Assembly (NCBI RefSeq): GCF_003254395.2
Contig: NC_037643.1
Coordinates: 13,844,963 to 13,908,962, forward strand
Source: Apis mellifera
Lineage: Eukaryota > Arthropoda > Insecta > Hymenoptera > Apidae
Direction of reading: 5' to 3'
DNA length: 64,000 nucleotides
This document shows positions 12,620 through 24,562 of this stretch, piece by piece (within the stretch, counting starts at the first letter, position 1; every line of letters begins with the position of its first letter). A program made the translations under genes and the position numbers. A model generated the notes under the pieces. That model was not told where the DNA came from and made no database searches. It saw nothing but the letters and a program-made list of their open reading frames with translations.

Positions 12620-14150
12620 GTAAGAAGCTTTTGTAAAATGAATTTAAGTTTTTAGTTGAAATTGTAAAATTTAATTATATGGTTACAATATTTATAATAT
12701 TTATAATATTATATTTTGAAGAAGCTTTTGCTGTAATGATCTAATCTGTAATGATTATTGTCTCTGAATTGTAAAATGAATTTAAATTTTTAGTTGAAAT
12801 TGTAAAATTTATATTACAGTTATACGGGACGATATTTATAATATTTATAATTAGATTTGATTGGGAGGATTGGTAAATTTAATATTTAATTTTGATTTAA
12901 AGAATAAATCTTTTGATAGATCATATTGATAAAGATGTTTGAAGAAGCTTTTGCCAATCTGTAATGATAACTGTCTCTGAATTGTAAAATGAATTTAAAT
13001 TTTTAGTTGAAATTGTAAAATTTAGTTATATGGGATATTTATAATGTTTATAAATAAATTTATAATTAAATTTGATTGGGAGGATTTATTTAATATTTAA
13101 TTTTGATTTAAAGAATAAATTACCTTAGGGATAACAGCATAATATCTTTTGATAGATTATATTGATAAAAAAGCTTTTGCCAATCTATAATGATAACTAT
13201 CTCTGAATTGTAAAATGAATTTAAGTTTTTAGTTGAAATTCTAAAATTTATAAGATGTTATTTATAATATTTATAATTAGATTCGATTGGAAGGATTAGT
13301 AAATTTAATATTTAATTTTGATTTAAAGAATAAATTATTATACTTAGGGATAACAGTGTAATTTAAATTTTTAGTTGAAATTGTAAAATTTAATTATATG
13401 GTTACAATATTTATAATATTTATAATTAGATTTGATTGGGTGGATTTATTTAATTTTGATTTAAAGAACAAATCTTTTGATAGATCATATTGATAAAGAT
13501 GTTCGAAGAAGCTTTTGCCAATCTGTAATGAAAACTGTCTCTGAATTGTAAAATGAATTTAAATTTTTAAATTTGAAATTGTAAAATTTAGTTATATGAT
13601 TACGATATTTATAATATTTATAATTAGATTTGATTGGAAGGATTGGTAAATTTAATATTTAATTTTGATTTAAAGAATAAATCTTTTGATAGATCATATT
13701 GATAAAGATGTTTGAAGAAGCTTTTGCCAATCTGATAATAATTGTCTCTGAATTGTAAAATGAATTTAACTTGAGTTGAAATTGTAAAATTTAGTTATAT
13801 GGTTACAATATAATATATGGTTATATTATAATATTTATAATTAGATTTGATTGGAAGGATTGGTAAATTTAATATTTAATTTTGATTTAAAAAATAAATC
13901 TTTTGATAGATTATATTGATAAAGATGTTTGAAGAAGCTTTTGCCAATCTAATGATAACTGTTTCTGAATTGAATTGAATTAAAATTTTTAATTGAAATT
14001 GTAAAATTTATAGGATTGGGAGGATTGGTAAATTTAATATTTAATTTTGATTTAAAGAATAAATTATTATCCTTAGGAATAATAGTGTAATGTTTGGGAC
14101 CTCGATGTTGAATTAAGATAAAAATTAGGCGCAGTAGTTTAAGAAAATTT
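12620..14150 (+). pseudogene. Tandemly amplified nuclear copy of mitochondrial rrnL (numt array)
   Basis: Six to seven copies of a unit of about 205-330 bp derive from mitochondrial 16S rRNA, sense on +. The near-universal LSU phrase CCTTAGGGATAACAGC is intact at 13123-13138 and recognisable at 13341-13357 and 14071-14086. It is preceded by TTGATTTAAAGAATAAATTA and followed by GATAGATTATATTGATAAAA, as in insect rrnL. Upstream parts of each unit carry GATAACTGTCTCTGAATTG and TTTTTAGTTGAAATTG, matching the TAACTGTCTC...TTAGTnAAA region. After the last copy the sequence runs on into GACCTCGATGTTGAATTAAG (14098-14117), which is the next part of rrnL. Most units have lost the CCTTAGGG block. Not functional: nuclear, rearranged and fragmentary. 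Confidence 0.88.
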
Positions 14151-14651
14151 GCAATCTCGTTCGTGAATCGAGAAATTGGAAATTGACAATCGTGTGAAAA
14201 TTCTCTGAAAGAAGAAAAGTTGTATCGATCGATTTAACAATCGTTTGAAACGTGTCTGTTTATATATAAAACGAGTCAGGTGCAACGTAGGTGTCGTCCA
14301 CCTTTCAGATCGGCTTTCGTTGCAACGGCCCACGCAAACGGCACACGCAGAAATTATTGTCAGCGGCGGACAATGGCCATCGGGACGTTGTCTCCTGCTA
14401 ATCAACCGTCACCGCCGCTAATTATCCGCCGCTAATTGACTCCTCCTGTATCGTCCCTCGAATGACCGAATTTTTGAAATTATTATTTTTCATTTTCTAT
14501 TCGTTAAATCTCATATAAATAATTCATTAAATATTTCGAACAGTAAGCAAGATGTATTTTAATACGGAATTGAATCGAAATAGAGAAACGCGTGACACGA
14601 GGTGTACAATTAAGAACACAACGACAAGATTGGAAAATTGGAAGGGTTTAC

Positions 14652-14702
14652 GCTCCCTTAAAAGAAATTGTACGGAAGTTAGTTACTTCCATACGAGGGA
14701 GC
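14652..14702 (+). other. Hairpin-forming inverted repeat
   Basis: GCTCCCT at 14652-14658 pairs with AGGGAGC at 14696-14702. Inside it, GTAcGGAAGT at 14670-14679 pairs with ACTTCCaTAC at 14685-14694 around a TAGTT loop, with one mismatch. The two arms are unequal, with an unpaired A-rich stretch on the left. The stem is too short and uneven for a typical miRNA precursor. Confidence 0.6.
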
Positions 14703-14758
14703 ATTATTGCGGGTGAACGTATCATGACGGCTATTATCGTTAACATGTAAATGCCGTT

Positions 14759-14795
14759 GGTCTAATGGTGTCTTAATTGAGTCGACCATTAGACC
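14759..14795 (+). other. Perfect 11-bp inverted repeat
   Basis: GGTCTAATGGT at 14759-14769 is the exact reverse complement of ACCATTAGACC at 14785-14795, with a 15-base loop containing TTAATTGA. It lies about 60 bases after the preceding hairpin. The function is unknown. Confidence 0.8.
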
Positions 14796-14925
14796 CTCCT
14801 GTTACTCGCGTACCTCCCCCTCCTAACTCGGCCCCTGTATTAAGATATTAGAAGCGTTCGCATAATAAACGTATTAAGAGGGCCCGCCTCGGCTATCACC
14901 CTTTTTCTCTCTCTCTTTTTCCAAT

Positions 14926-16012
14926 CTCTCTTTCTGCATCTTAACATCAATATTCTCAATACTCTTCCATCTCTCGTCTTCGTTGATCATGTTGATAGAT
15001 GTAAGAGTAGAAGGTAAGCATCTCTCTTTTTCCAATCTCTCTTTCTGCATCTTAACATCAATATTCTCAATACTCTTCCATCTCTCGTCTTCGTTGATCA
15101 TGTTGATAGATGTAAGAGTAGAAGGTAAGCATCTCTCTTTTTCCAATCTCTCTTTCTGCATCCTAATCTTAATATCAATACTCTCAATACTTTCTCGTCT
15201 TCGTGTCATGTGATAGATGTAAGAAGAAGGTAAGCATCTTTCTTTTTCCAATCTCTCTTTCTGCATCGTAACCTTAAGAGTCAATACTCTCAATACTCTC
15301 TCAATACTCTTCGTGTCATGTGATAGATTTAAGAGTAGAAGGTAAGCATTTTTTTCCAATCTCTCTTTCTGCATCGTAATTTTAACATCAATACTCTCAA
15401 TACTCTCTCAATACTCTTCATATCATGTGATAGATTTAAGAGTAGAAGGTAAGCATCCTTCTTTTTCCAATCTCTCTTTCTGCATCCTAATCTTAACGTC
15501 AATACTCTCAATACTCTCTCGTCTTTGTTGATCATGTTAATAGATGTAAGAGTAGAAGGTAAGTATCTTTCTTTTTCCAATCTCTCTTTCATCGTAACCT
15601 TAACGTTAATACTCTCAATACTCTTCCATTTTGTCGCTTCCTGTCATGTTAATAGATGTAAGAGTAGAAGATAAGCATCTCTCTTTTTCCAATTTCTCTT
15701 TCTACATCCTAACCTTAACATCAATACTTTCAATACTCTCTCAATACTCTTCATATCATGTGATAGAAGATAAGCATCCTTCTTTTTCCAATCTCTCTTT
15801 CTGCATCGTAACCTTAACGTCAATACTCTCAATACTCTCTCGTCTTCGTTGATCATGTTAATAGATTTAAGAGTAGAAGGTAAGCATCTCTCTTTTTCCA
15901 ATCTCTCTTTCTGCATCCTAACCTTAATATCAATACTCTCAATATTCTTCCATCTCTCATCTTCGTTGATCATGTTGATAGATGTAAGAGTAGAAGGTAA
16001 GCATCTTCCTTT
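14926..16012. repeat. Tandem array, unit about 108 bp, around 10 copies
   Basis: The anchor TTCCAATCTCTCTTTCTGCA recurs about every 105-115 bases from 14919 to 15900. It is followed by CAATACTCTCAATACTC and then GATAGATGTAAGAGTAGAAG. The strand is pyrimidine-rich. The open frames on both strands, including a lysine- and glutamate-rich one on the minus strand that repeats a QKERLEKE-like motif, come from the repeat and are interrupted irregularly. I do not regard them as a gene. Confidence 0.93.
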
Positions 16013-18520
16013 CGATCAACATATGATCAATTATTCCTCGAAAAGCATTCGTAATAAAATTTCATAGGAAATAAAATGGAGATCATATAAATAAATATTG
16101 TATTTCTCGTGCTTCCTCAAAACTCTTCGATAACTTTTATAAGTATGCTCTTACTTACGATGTCCACATTTGGGAAAGAAAAAATCGTGATAAAATCGAA
16201 AGGACCCAACGAGATTTTCCTTTTCTCCAGTATTGAACAATTCTGTTTTGTTCATCATCAGCGGAAGGATCACGTTATCGTGGCATTAGTTTCGATTCGA
16301 AAACAGTCACGCGAAGAAAAGAAAGAGGAGAGAAGAAGGGAGGGTGAAATCGACGCGTGAGGGATAAAGAGAAAGAGGAGGATGGTAGCTGTGGACGGCT
16401 GATAGAGCCATAAATAGGGCCATAGCTCATTGATCCGCGTAATCGCATGCATTACGCCGCGCCGATCCGCTCGCGGTTCTCGCTTTTCGAGCCGCGGGCC
16501 ACCGCGTCCGTGTTATTACCGGCCCCTGAATCGGCCATCCTCCCCGCGATTGGATTTTCAAATACCGGCCGGCCACTCGATCGCGGCCGATAAAAGGCTC
16601 TCCCTCCCTTCCTCCGCGTTTACGTTCCTCCTCCTCCCCCTTCTCCTCTTTTTCATTTATTGTGACACTGATGAATGGTAAAATAGCGTCCAAGGGCTAA
16701 TCGCCAATGCTTGTGGCCAGCAAGGGTTGGTTGTTGCGTGAATAGTTCAATGGAAGTCCATCTCTCTTTTTTATTTCTGTGTGAAAGATTCGTAGATGTG
16801 CATAACGCGTGTCAAGTCTCCTTGATTGGAGGATTCGTGAATACTTTAAAAGAATTCTCTTCCAAGGAGAATGAAAAAATCAATCTCGAGCTAACCAAGC
16901 TCGATTTATCCAATTTATCAAAGGGAAAGATTCTTGAATCCGGAGCTTCCGAACCATTAACAGTCCACGATGTAGCGTACGTTAGATTTAAAACCGACAC
17001 GAAATAAGAGCGACCGCAACATTGCCAACATCGCGATACCGCAAAAGAAACCACGAGGAGAAAGAAAAAGAGAAAAGAAAAAGGGAGATGATCGCGTGGA
17101 GTATCGATGGGCCAAGTTTAACACGCGTCGAAAAAAGTCCACGTCCCTCTCGAGGAGGAGAAAAGCTGAAAAGCGAGCGAGGGGTTGGAGAGGGGGGACG
17201 CGGCGTCCCGCGGGGGCGGCGGCTTTGACCCGGTAATGGCGTGCCGAGAAGAATGGGAAATGTCACCAGGGGGCGCGGACCTTGGTACGGCGGGTCGAGC
17301 TCTCTCGCCTTTCTTCTTCTTCTTCTTCTTCTTCTTTTTGGCCTCGACGACTGCGCAACACGCTCGAGCCGCATGGGGTTGGATCCTTCGTTCTCGTCAT
17401 TAGTCCTCCGCATACTCGAAGCAGAGGGACTCGGGGTCCAATCGCTTTTCTCGCTTTCCTTCTCTCCTCTCTCCGTTTATTAAAACGACATCAGTATAAC
17501 AGTCTAATTTTTTGAGCTAACTTTCGAAGTGAAATGTGAACGATTTGTACTAAATTGTAATTTGTTTCTAATAGGCTGATTGTGAATTGATTTCTTTTCG
17601 AGTCAGCAAAATTTCGATCGAAGTTTATCAAATATTGCAAATATCGTTCTTAATATGGAAAATGAAATATTCAGGATGTGATTTTTCAGATTTGTCACCT
17701 TTTGCAAATGGAGACGACATAGAGAAGAGGTTCCTTTTTCTCTTGGATCAGCTCTCAATTCTGACCCCTTTTCATGATATATCAGAAGCCGCTTTTTAAT
17801 TTCTCTCTCTGTCTGCTGCGTTTTGGATAATTGAATTTCGAGAGGAATAACGAACGAGATAGTAAGCGTTGAGTAATGATGGAGGGAGATGGGAGTGAGA
17901 TAAAGACAAATGGATTTTTATACATATTATTTTTACCAATTATTCTCTATTTCCATTCTACAAAACTTTACTATTGAAAAAATTATTATATTAATTTCGA
18001 GCAATTAAAATTATTCTTACTCAACTGATTCTATCCCAACTCCACCATGTCATAACCAATTCTTTCCAATCGCCACCACGATATTAATCACGCTCTTTTC
18101 TCCCTTTCTCTTCCGGAACGAAGGATAAACGAGGCGTCCCCCTCGGTGGAGGAATATCGAGAAGAAAAGAAGGCCGCTGGGAATAGATTTCGAGAAACAG
18201 AGAGAGAGGGGGGATCCATATTTCTTTTTAACACCGGTCCTTCGTTGAAACGCACGGTACACGTGTTTGACGAGCCGAGGACAAAAGGTGGCTGGCTGCT
18301 CGACTCTGGTGACCGCGGTAGGTTATCAAGGTTAGCTTCGGTGACCGCGTGGGGGCAGCAGGTAGGCAGGCAGGCAGGCAGGGCAGGTAGGTGTGGGAAG
18401 GTTTGGCCCGTGCCAACGACGAAACAAGGGGGACCGATCTCTCCTCGCGAGAGAGATCCGTATCTTTTTCGTCGAGCACGCGCCCCCGATCAAGCACGCA
18501 TGGAAATGGCGCCGTCAACT
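16013..18520. other. Mixed unique island, no gene supported
   Basis: GC-rich parts at 16400-16680 and 17040-17480 are separated by AT-richer parts. A TTC run lies at 17310-17334 and a CAGG-type tetranucleotide run at about 18359-18386. The decamer GGTGACCGCG occurs twice, at 18308-18317 and 18340-18349. Two open frames on + (about 98 codons ending near 17007, and 70 codons at 17587-17799) have fairly ordinary amino acid composition but no recognisable domain, so they are not called. Confidence 0.45.
17310..17334 (+). repeat. (TTC)n microsatellite
   Basis: About eight TTC triplets lie in a GC-rich island. Several similar TTC runs occur elsewhere in the window. Confidence 0.95.
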
Positions 18521-19925
18521 ATTTTTCGCTATATCCTCGTTTCACAATTAAGTAAAATGAAAATTTATAATAGACCAAATTCACAAAATAAATGAAATAA
18601 TGAAATAAGAAATTTGATGTCGATATAATTAATCCGTAAGAATAATTAAATGTTAATATCCTCATTTTACAAGTAAATAAAGAAATTCATAATAAATCAA
18701 ATTCACAAAATAAATGAAATAATAAGAAATTTGATATCGATATAAATATCAATAATAAAGAAACTATCAATAATAAATATTTATTAATAAATTTAATTTA
18801 TTATTATTTAATGAAAATTAACCCAAAAATTCATAAAGTTAATGTAATTAATCCGTAAGAATAATAATATCCTCATTTCACAACTAAATAAAAAAATTCA
18901 TAATAGACCAAATTCATAAAATAATAAATATTTATTAATAAATTTAATCTATTCTTATTTAATGAAAATTAACCCAAAAATTCATAAAGTGAATGTAATT
19001 AATCCGTAAGAATAATTAAATCTTAATATCCTCATTTTACAACTAAATAAAAAAATTAATAATAGACCAAATTCACAAAATAAATGAAATAATAACAAAT
19101 TTAATGTCGATATAAAAACCAATAATAAATATTTATTAATAAACAATTTAATCTATTATTATTTAATGAAAATTAACCTAAAAATTCATAAAGTTAATAT
19201 AATTAATCCATAAGAATAATTAAATCTTAATATCCTCAAGTAAATAAAAAAATTCATAATAAATCAAATTCACAAAATAAATGAAATAATAACAAATTTG
19301 ATGTCGATATAAAAACCAATAATAAATATTTATTAATAAATTTAATCTATTATTATTTAATAAAAATTCATAAAATTAATGTAATTAATCCATAAGAATA
19401 ATTAAATCTTAATATTCTCATTTCACAACTAAAAAAATTAATAATAAACCAAATTCATAAAATAATAAGAAATTTGATGTCGATATAAAAATCAATAATA
19501 AATATTTATTAATAAAACAATTTATTATATAATATAAATAATATATTTAATATATTTAATATAATTAATATATTTCTATTATTATTTAATGAAAATTAAC
19601 CCAAAAATTCATAAAGTTAATGTAATTAATCCGTAAGAATAATTAAATCTTAATATCCTCATTTCATAACTAAATAAAAGAATTAATAATAAACCAAATT
19701 CACAAAATAAATGAAATAATAAAGAATTTGATGTCGATATAAAAAATTCATAAAGTTAATGTAATTAATCCATAAAAATAATTAAATCTTAATATCAACT
19801 AAATAAAAAAATTAATAATAAATCAAATTCACAAAATAAATGAAATAATAACAAATTTGATGTTGATATCAAAATTCATAAAGTTAATGTAATTAATAAG
19901 AACGTAAGAACAATTAAATCTTAAA
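18521..19925. repeat. Very AT-rich tandem array, unit about 150-240 bp, around 8 copies
   Basis: Recurring blocks are GTAATTAATCCGTAAGAATA, ATTAAATCTTAATATCCTCA, CCAAATTCACAAAATAAATG, AATTTGATGTCGATATAAA and AATAAATATTTATTAATAAA. Copies lose whole blocks, so spacing is uneven. I considered a mitochondrial origin because of the composition but found no recognisable mitochondrial gene motif. Confidence 0.9.
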
Positions 19926-21589
19926 TTACAAGAAATATAAATTCGATCAAAATTAGATAAATTTATAATCAGTGCCATTCGAACCTAAATAGATCAAACT
20001 TGAACAAACTCGAAATCACCGAAAAATTGGATAAAATTAGAAAAGTTTACGTTTATCATAATATTTAATCCAAAAATTCCTTTGATAATTGTAATCGTGA
20101 CTTTTCCTTTATAATCCAAACAAAATCAACCGAGTCAGATACCGGAGATATACTCGACTCTAAAATTCGAAGGCTCGAAACGATATCTCTCGAGGAGCGA
20201 CCGAGAGATCTGTGGGCCCTGAAAGCGGTCGCAGATTAAAAGTAAAAGGGGGGAACGGGACGAGACGGAGGAGAAACAATGGGCCCCGCTCTCTAAAAGC
20301 CAATCAAAGGAATGACAGTCCCGCCTCGTAACCTTCGAAAGGGCTGGCCAAGGGCCACCGCCGGATTGGCGGCCGCTACTACTCCATATTGATGAGTGAC
20401 CGGGCCGGCTTCCTTCGAGACAATTGCGGCCCCCTCCCTCCCCTCCCTCCCTCCCTGATCTATAACACCGAGATTTCGACGATCGCCTCTCTTGCTGCTC
20501 CTCGAGAACCCTTTCTTTACCTTCGAGATGAGAGATTTTATTAAAAAATGTGACTTTTTGGATGGATTTCGTGCGATATTCAATTTTTATGATTGAGATA
20601 TTATTATTTTTCTTCCTTCACGATTCATTATATTCAAGATACGATATTCAGGAAATAAATTGTACCAATTACTAGCTAGTTTCGATAAATAATCTCAAGT
20701 ATATAGAGAGAGAGAGTGAGAAAATAGGATAAATTTCACCTTGACGGGTTGTAACGTCAAATCAAACCTTGTAACCAATAACTTGTGTTTCCAAGTGTGA
20801 TTGTGAACGGAGAGACAGAGAGAGAGAGAGAGAGATCAATAAAGGCACGGGACGCTAATTAGAGAGCCATTAAAACGATAAACGGCGACACGCAGTTTGA
20901 CGCAGCTCGGACGACACGCCGTTAGTTGTGTCTTCTCGGATAACCCTTAACCGATAAACCCGAGATAGTTCCCCACCACTCGTCGATCTGGCAAGCGTTT
21001 CGAACAACGATGCCAGTGTCAACGCACGTGTCTCGCGTCGGACAAGCCTTCTTTCCTCTTCTTTTTCGCCCGTCCTTTGCGCCAACATCTCTCCGAGCGT
21101 AGAGAATGAACCTTGCCCTTGACCCCTGTATATATAACCCTGTGAAAATGAGATATTTTTCGCGTGATTCCTATATTCTGACGTGATGATTTCGACGGGC
21201 CATGTTTCTTGGGTTCTTCTTTTTTTCTCTCTCTTCTTATTATCGTGAAGATATTATTGGATTCTAGGAATCGCGGTTTTGGGATAGGTCAGCGCTCCAC
21301 CAGGGTGCGAGTATGTGGTGATATAGTCGATGGAAGGTTATATTGAGTTAAACAAAGTGCATCTTTGATTCGATGAAATAAAAAATTGAGAAAGGAAGGA
21401 GAAGGAATTTTCAAGAATTCTAATTCTTCTAATCCATTTAAGCTTAAACTGCGAGATATATTTTCCAAATGAAATGTGTATAATTTGGTTTGTTCGAAAC
21501 GGATTTTATGATTCCTGAATATCCCCGCGGAGATGAAGAGATGGTGCCGCAAATGACGTGGATTTCTTCTGAGAAACACGCTTTCAAAT
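19926..21589. other. Unique island, no gene recognised
   Basis: AT-rich at the left, then GC-rich at 20190-20500 (with pyrimidine-rich runs near 20430-20455) and again near 20870-21080. GA-dinucleotide tracts lie near 20705-20717 and 20816-20836. No coding or RNA gene could be supported. Confidence 0.45.
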
Positions 21590-22640
21590 TGATCTCCAAA
21601 AATTAATATTATCCTCCATGATAATAACTCTTCAAAATATACTAAAAAGAAGATATTCGATCAAAACAAATTTAAGCCTGGAAAAAGAGATCTCCACGCT
21701 TCTAAAGAAAAACTTAATTCATTCTAAAAATTTGGAAAATTAAAGCTCGAATGACATTATAAAACAAACTGGACGAAAGGCACTTCGAACTTTATTAAAT
21801 TTCTAATATTTTATAAAAAGAAGAAATTCAATTAAAACAAATTTAAACCTGGAAAAAAAGATCTTCACGCTCATCTAAAGAAAAACTTAATTCGTTCTAA
21901 AAATTTGGAAAATTAAAGCTCGAATAACATTATAAAACTGGACGACTGGAGGAAAGGCACCTTGAATTCTATTAAATTTCTAATATCTTAAAAAAAGAAA
22001 TTCAATCAAAACAAATTTAATCTGAAAATTTAGCTTGGAAAAAGGGATAAAAATTTGGAAAATTAAAGCTCGAACATTATAAAACAAACTAAACGACTGG
22101 AGGAAAGGCACCTCGAACTCTATTAAATTTCTAATATCCTAAAAAAAAAATTCAAAAAATTCGATCAAAACAAATTTAAGCCTGGAAAAAAGGATCCGTA
22201 TCTCTACGTTCATCTAAAGAAAAACTTAATTCGTTCTAAAAATTTGGAAAATTAAAACGAAAAACTCGAACGACATCACAAAACAAACTGGAGGAAAGGC
22301 ATCTCGAACTCTATTAAATTTCTAATATCCTAAAAAAAGAAATTCAATCAAAACAAATTTAATCTGAAAATTTAGCTTGGAAAAAGGGATAAAAATTTGG
22401 AAAATTAAAGCTCGAACATTATAAAACAAACTGAACGACTGGAGGAAAGGCACCTCGAACTCTATTAAATTTCTAATATCCTAAAAAAAGAACTTCAATC
22501 AAATTTAAGCTTGGAAAAAGGGATCCGTATCTCCATCTAAAGAAAAACTTAATTCGTTTTAAAAATTTGGAAGATTAAAGCTCGAACGACATTATAAAAC
22601 AAACTGGACGACTGGAGGAAAGACACTCTATTAAATTTTC
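21590..22640. repeat. Tandem array, unit about 165-180 bp, 6 copies
   Basis: The phrase TAAAAATTTGGAAAATTAAA recurs near 21724, 21898, 22048, 22236, 22391 and (with one change) 22559. It is followed by GCTCGAACGACATTATAAAA, GACTGGAGGAAAGGCA, CTATTAAATTTCTAATATCC and AATTCAATCAAAACAAATTT. Copies are fairly similar, which suggests recent expansion. Confidence 0.92.
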
Positions 22641-23444
22641 CTTCAATCTTTTTCGAGAGGCCCCCTCGTTCCTTGTCCGGATAAAGCACACGTAATCCGA
22701 AAGAAGAGTGAAAGGAGAGGAGGCGAGAAACAACAGGTTACCGGCGTGCCTCTCCCGCGGTACCAGAAGCGTGCGCTCCTCCGAAGGGGAGGAGGCGCAG
22801 AGCAGCGGCCATATTCGAGCCGCATAACTCTCGGCGGGCGCAGAGGGCAATCCCTGCAGAACGACGCGGCCGGTGATCGTGGAACGGACGGACAGAGGGG
22901 GCCGATCCCCCTGGAACAGTCCAGCCAGCCAGAGAGAGAGAGAGAGAGAGAGCGGATCAAAAGAGGAGGACGAGTGGGAGGAGTAAGACGCCGCGCGATG
23001 AAAAAGAAAGGAGAGAGGCAGGTGAGACGAGGCGGATGACGGATATCCGGTTTCACCCCGCGCGAGTCACAACAATGTTTGTTAGCAGCATCCGCTAATG
23101 GCAGCCGCGTCGAAAACGCCGCATTTGTTAGCCGCGGCGCTTTATTATTACGAGGAGGATACGCGTGGACGAAACAAAAGGAGGAAGAAGACCGATGCTC
23201 GGGGATAAATCAACACTAACCAGCGCGCCCTTTAATTCATGCGCGTGGGATAACGCTCCTTTTTCGAAAACGGATTCGGGATTCCTGCCCTTTCTTCCGG
23301 CTCTGAGTGACGTTCGATTCGAGCATCGAAGAGAGCTACGGATCTTATTATCCATTATCGATCGGTTATTTATTCAAACGAATGCAGATTACCGAGATAG
23401 ATTTTCAATAACAGTAGCAATGAATAAATTGCTTACACTTCTGG
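22641..23444. other. GC-rich CpG island, no gene recognised
   Basis: Strongly GC-rich with dense CpG at 22740-23160 and a (GA)11 run at 22931-22952. The segment 23030-23160 is high-complexity and contains GCATCCGCTAATGGCAGC and a CGCGGCGCTTTATTATTACG phrase. It is a candidate promoter or enhancer from composition only. No start codon with recognisable coding sequence follows. Confidence 0.45.
22931..22952 (+). repeat. (AG)11 microsatellite
   Basis: Uninterrupted AG dinucleotides within a CpG-rich island. GA repeats can be bound by GAGA-type factors in insects, but a role here is inference. Confidence 0.95.
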
Positions 23445-24562
23445 ATTTCATTCTTTCGATCTTGGTACTTGCTCTCGTTCTTGGAATATTTCTCAATCTA
23501 CTCAAACTTACTTCGATCTTGGTACTTGCTCTCATTCTTGCAATATTTCTCAATCTCAACTTACTTCACTCTACTCTACACTCAACTCTACACTCAAACT
23601 TATTTCGATCTTGGTACTTGCTTTCTTGGAATATTTCTCAATCTACTCAAACTTACTTCGATCTTGGTACTTGCTCTCATTCTTGTAATATTTCTCAATC
23701 TACTCAAACTTACTTCGATCTTGATACTTGGAATATTTCTCAATCTACTCAAACTTACTTCGATCTTGATACTTGGAATATTTCTCAATCTTCTCAAACT
23801 TACTTCGATCTTGGTACTTGCTCTCATTTTTGTAATATTTCTCAATCTACTCAAACTTACTTCGATCTTGGTACTTGCTCTCATTCTTGGAATATTTCTC
23901 AATCTACTCAAACTTACTTCGATCTTGGTACTTGCTCTCATTCTTGGAATATTTCTCAATCTTCTCAAACTTACTTCGATCTTGGTACTTGCTCTCATTC
24001 TTGTAATATTTCTCAATCTACTCAAACTTACTTCGATCTTGGTACTTGCTCTCTTGGAATATTTCTCAATCTACTCAAACTTACTTCGATCTTGGTACTT
24101 GCTCTCATTCTTGGAATATTTCTCAATCTACTCAAACTTACTTCGAGCTTGGTACTTGCTCTCTTGGAATATTTCTCAATCTACTCAAACTTACTTCGAT
24201 CTTGGTACTTGCTCTCTTGGAATATTTCTCAATCTACTCAAACTTACTTCGATCTTGGTACTTGCTCTCATTCTTGGAATATTTCTCAATCTACTCAAAC
24301 TTACTTCGATCTTGGTACTTGCTCTCTTGGAATATTTCTCAATCTACTCAAACTTATTTCGATCTTGGTACTTGCTCTCTTGGAATATTTCTCAATTTAC
24401 TCAAACTTACTTCGATCTTGATACTTGAAATATTTCTCAATCTACTCAAACTTATTTCGATCTTAGTACTTGCTCTCATTCTTGTAATATTTCTCAATCT
24501 ACTCAAACTTACTTCGATCTTGATACTTGGAATATTTCTCAATCTACTCAAACTTATTTCCT
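23445..24562. repeat. Minisatellite of 45, 53 and 57-bp units, about 20 copies
   Basis: The unit reads CTTGGAATATTTCTCAAT, CTACTCAAACTTACTTCGAT, then CTTGGTACTTGCTCTCATT (57 bp). A 53-bp form lacks four bases in the last block, and a 45-bp form has only CTTGATA there. Copies are nearly identical, so the array is young. No forward frame of the unit contains a stop, which produces an artefactual open frame of over 400 codons whose reading switches among three repeat peptides whenever a 53-bp unit shifts the frame. It is therefore not a gene. Confidence 0.97.

Larger units (their letters stand above)
14151..14925. other. Unique island with hairpins, no gene recognised
   Basis: Non-repetitive, moderate-GC sequence between two arrays. 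It contains the inverted repeats described at 14652-14702 and 14759-14795. Short open frames show no known domains. A conserved regulatory element is plausible but unproven. Confidence 0.45.

Noticed and set aside
12620..14150. Functional rRNA gene
   Set aside because: Only part of rrnL is present, in several rearranged copies embedded in nuclear-type DNA, so it is a numt array.
14652..14702. microRNA precursor
   Set aside because: Paired segments are only 6-7 bases with an uneven, mostly unpaired left arm; no long continuous stem and no known mature miRNA sequence was recognised.
14874..15973. Minus-strand frames with repeated QKERLEKE-like peptides, resembling a coiled-coil protein
   Set aside because: They follow the 108-bp tandem unit, are broken by frame shifts between copies, and the plus strand is open in the same place.
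16711..17007. 98-codon frame on + with fairly normal composition
   Set aside because: No domain, no recognisable relative, no splice or promoter context; a frame of this length is expected by chance in 64 kb.
18521..19925. Mitochondrial origin of this very AT-rich array
   Set aside because: Composition is suggestive, but no rRNA, tRNA or protein-gene motif of mtDNA could be recognised on either strand.
23165..24421. Open reading frame of about 418 codons on the + strand
   Set aside because: Most of it is the 45/53/57-bp minisatellite. The peptide switches repeat phase at each 53-bp unit and all forward frames are open, so it is a composition artefact.
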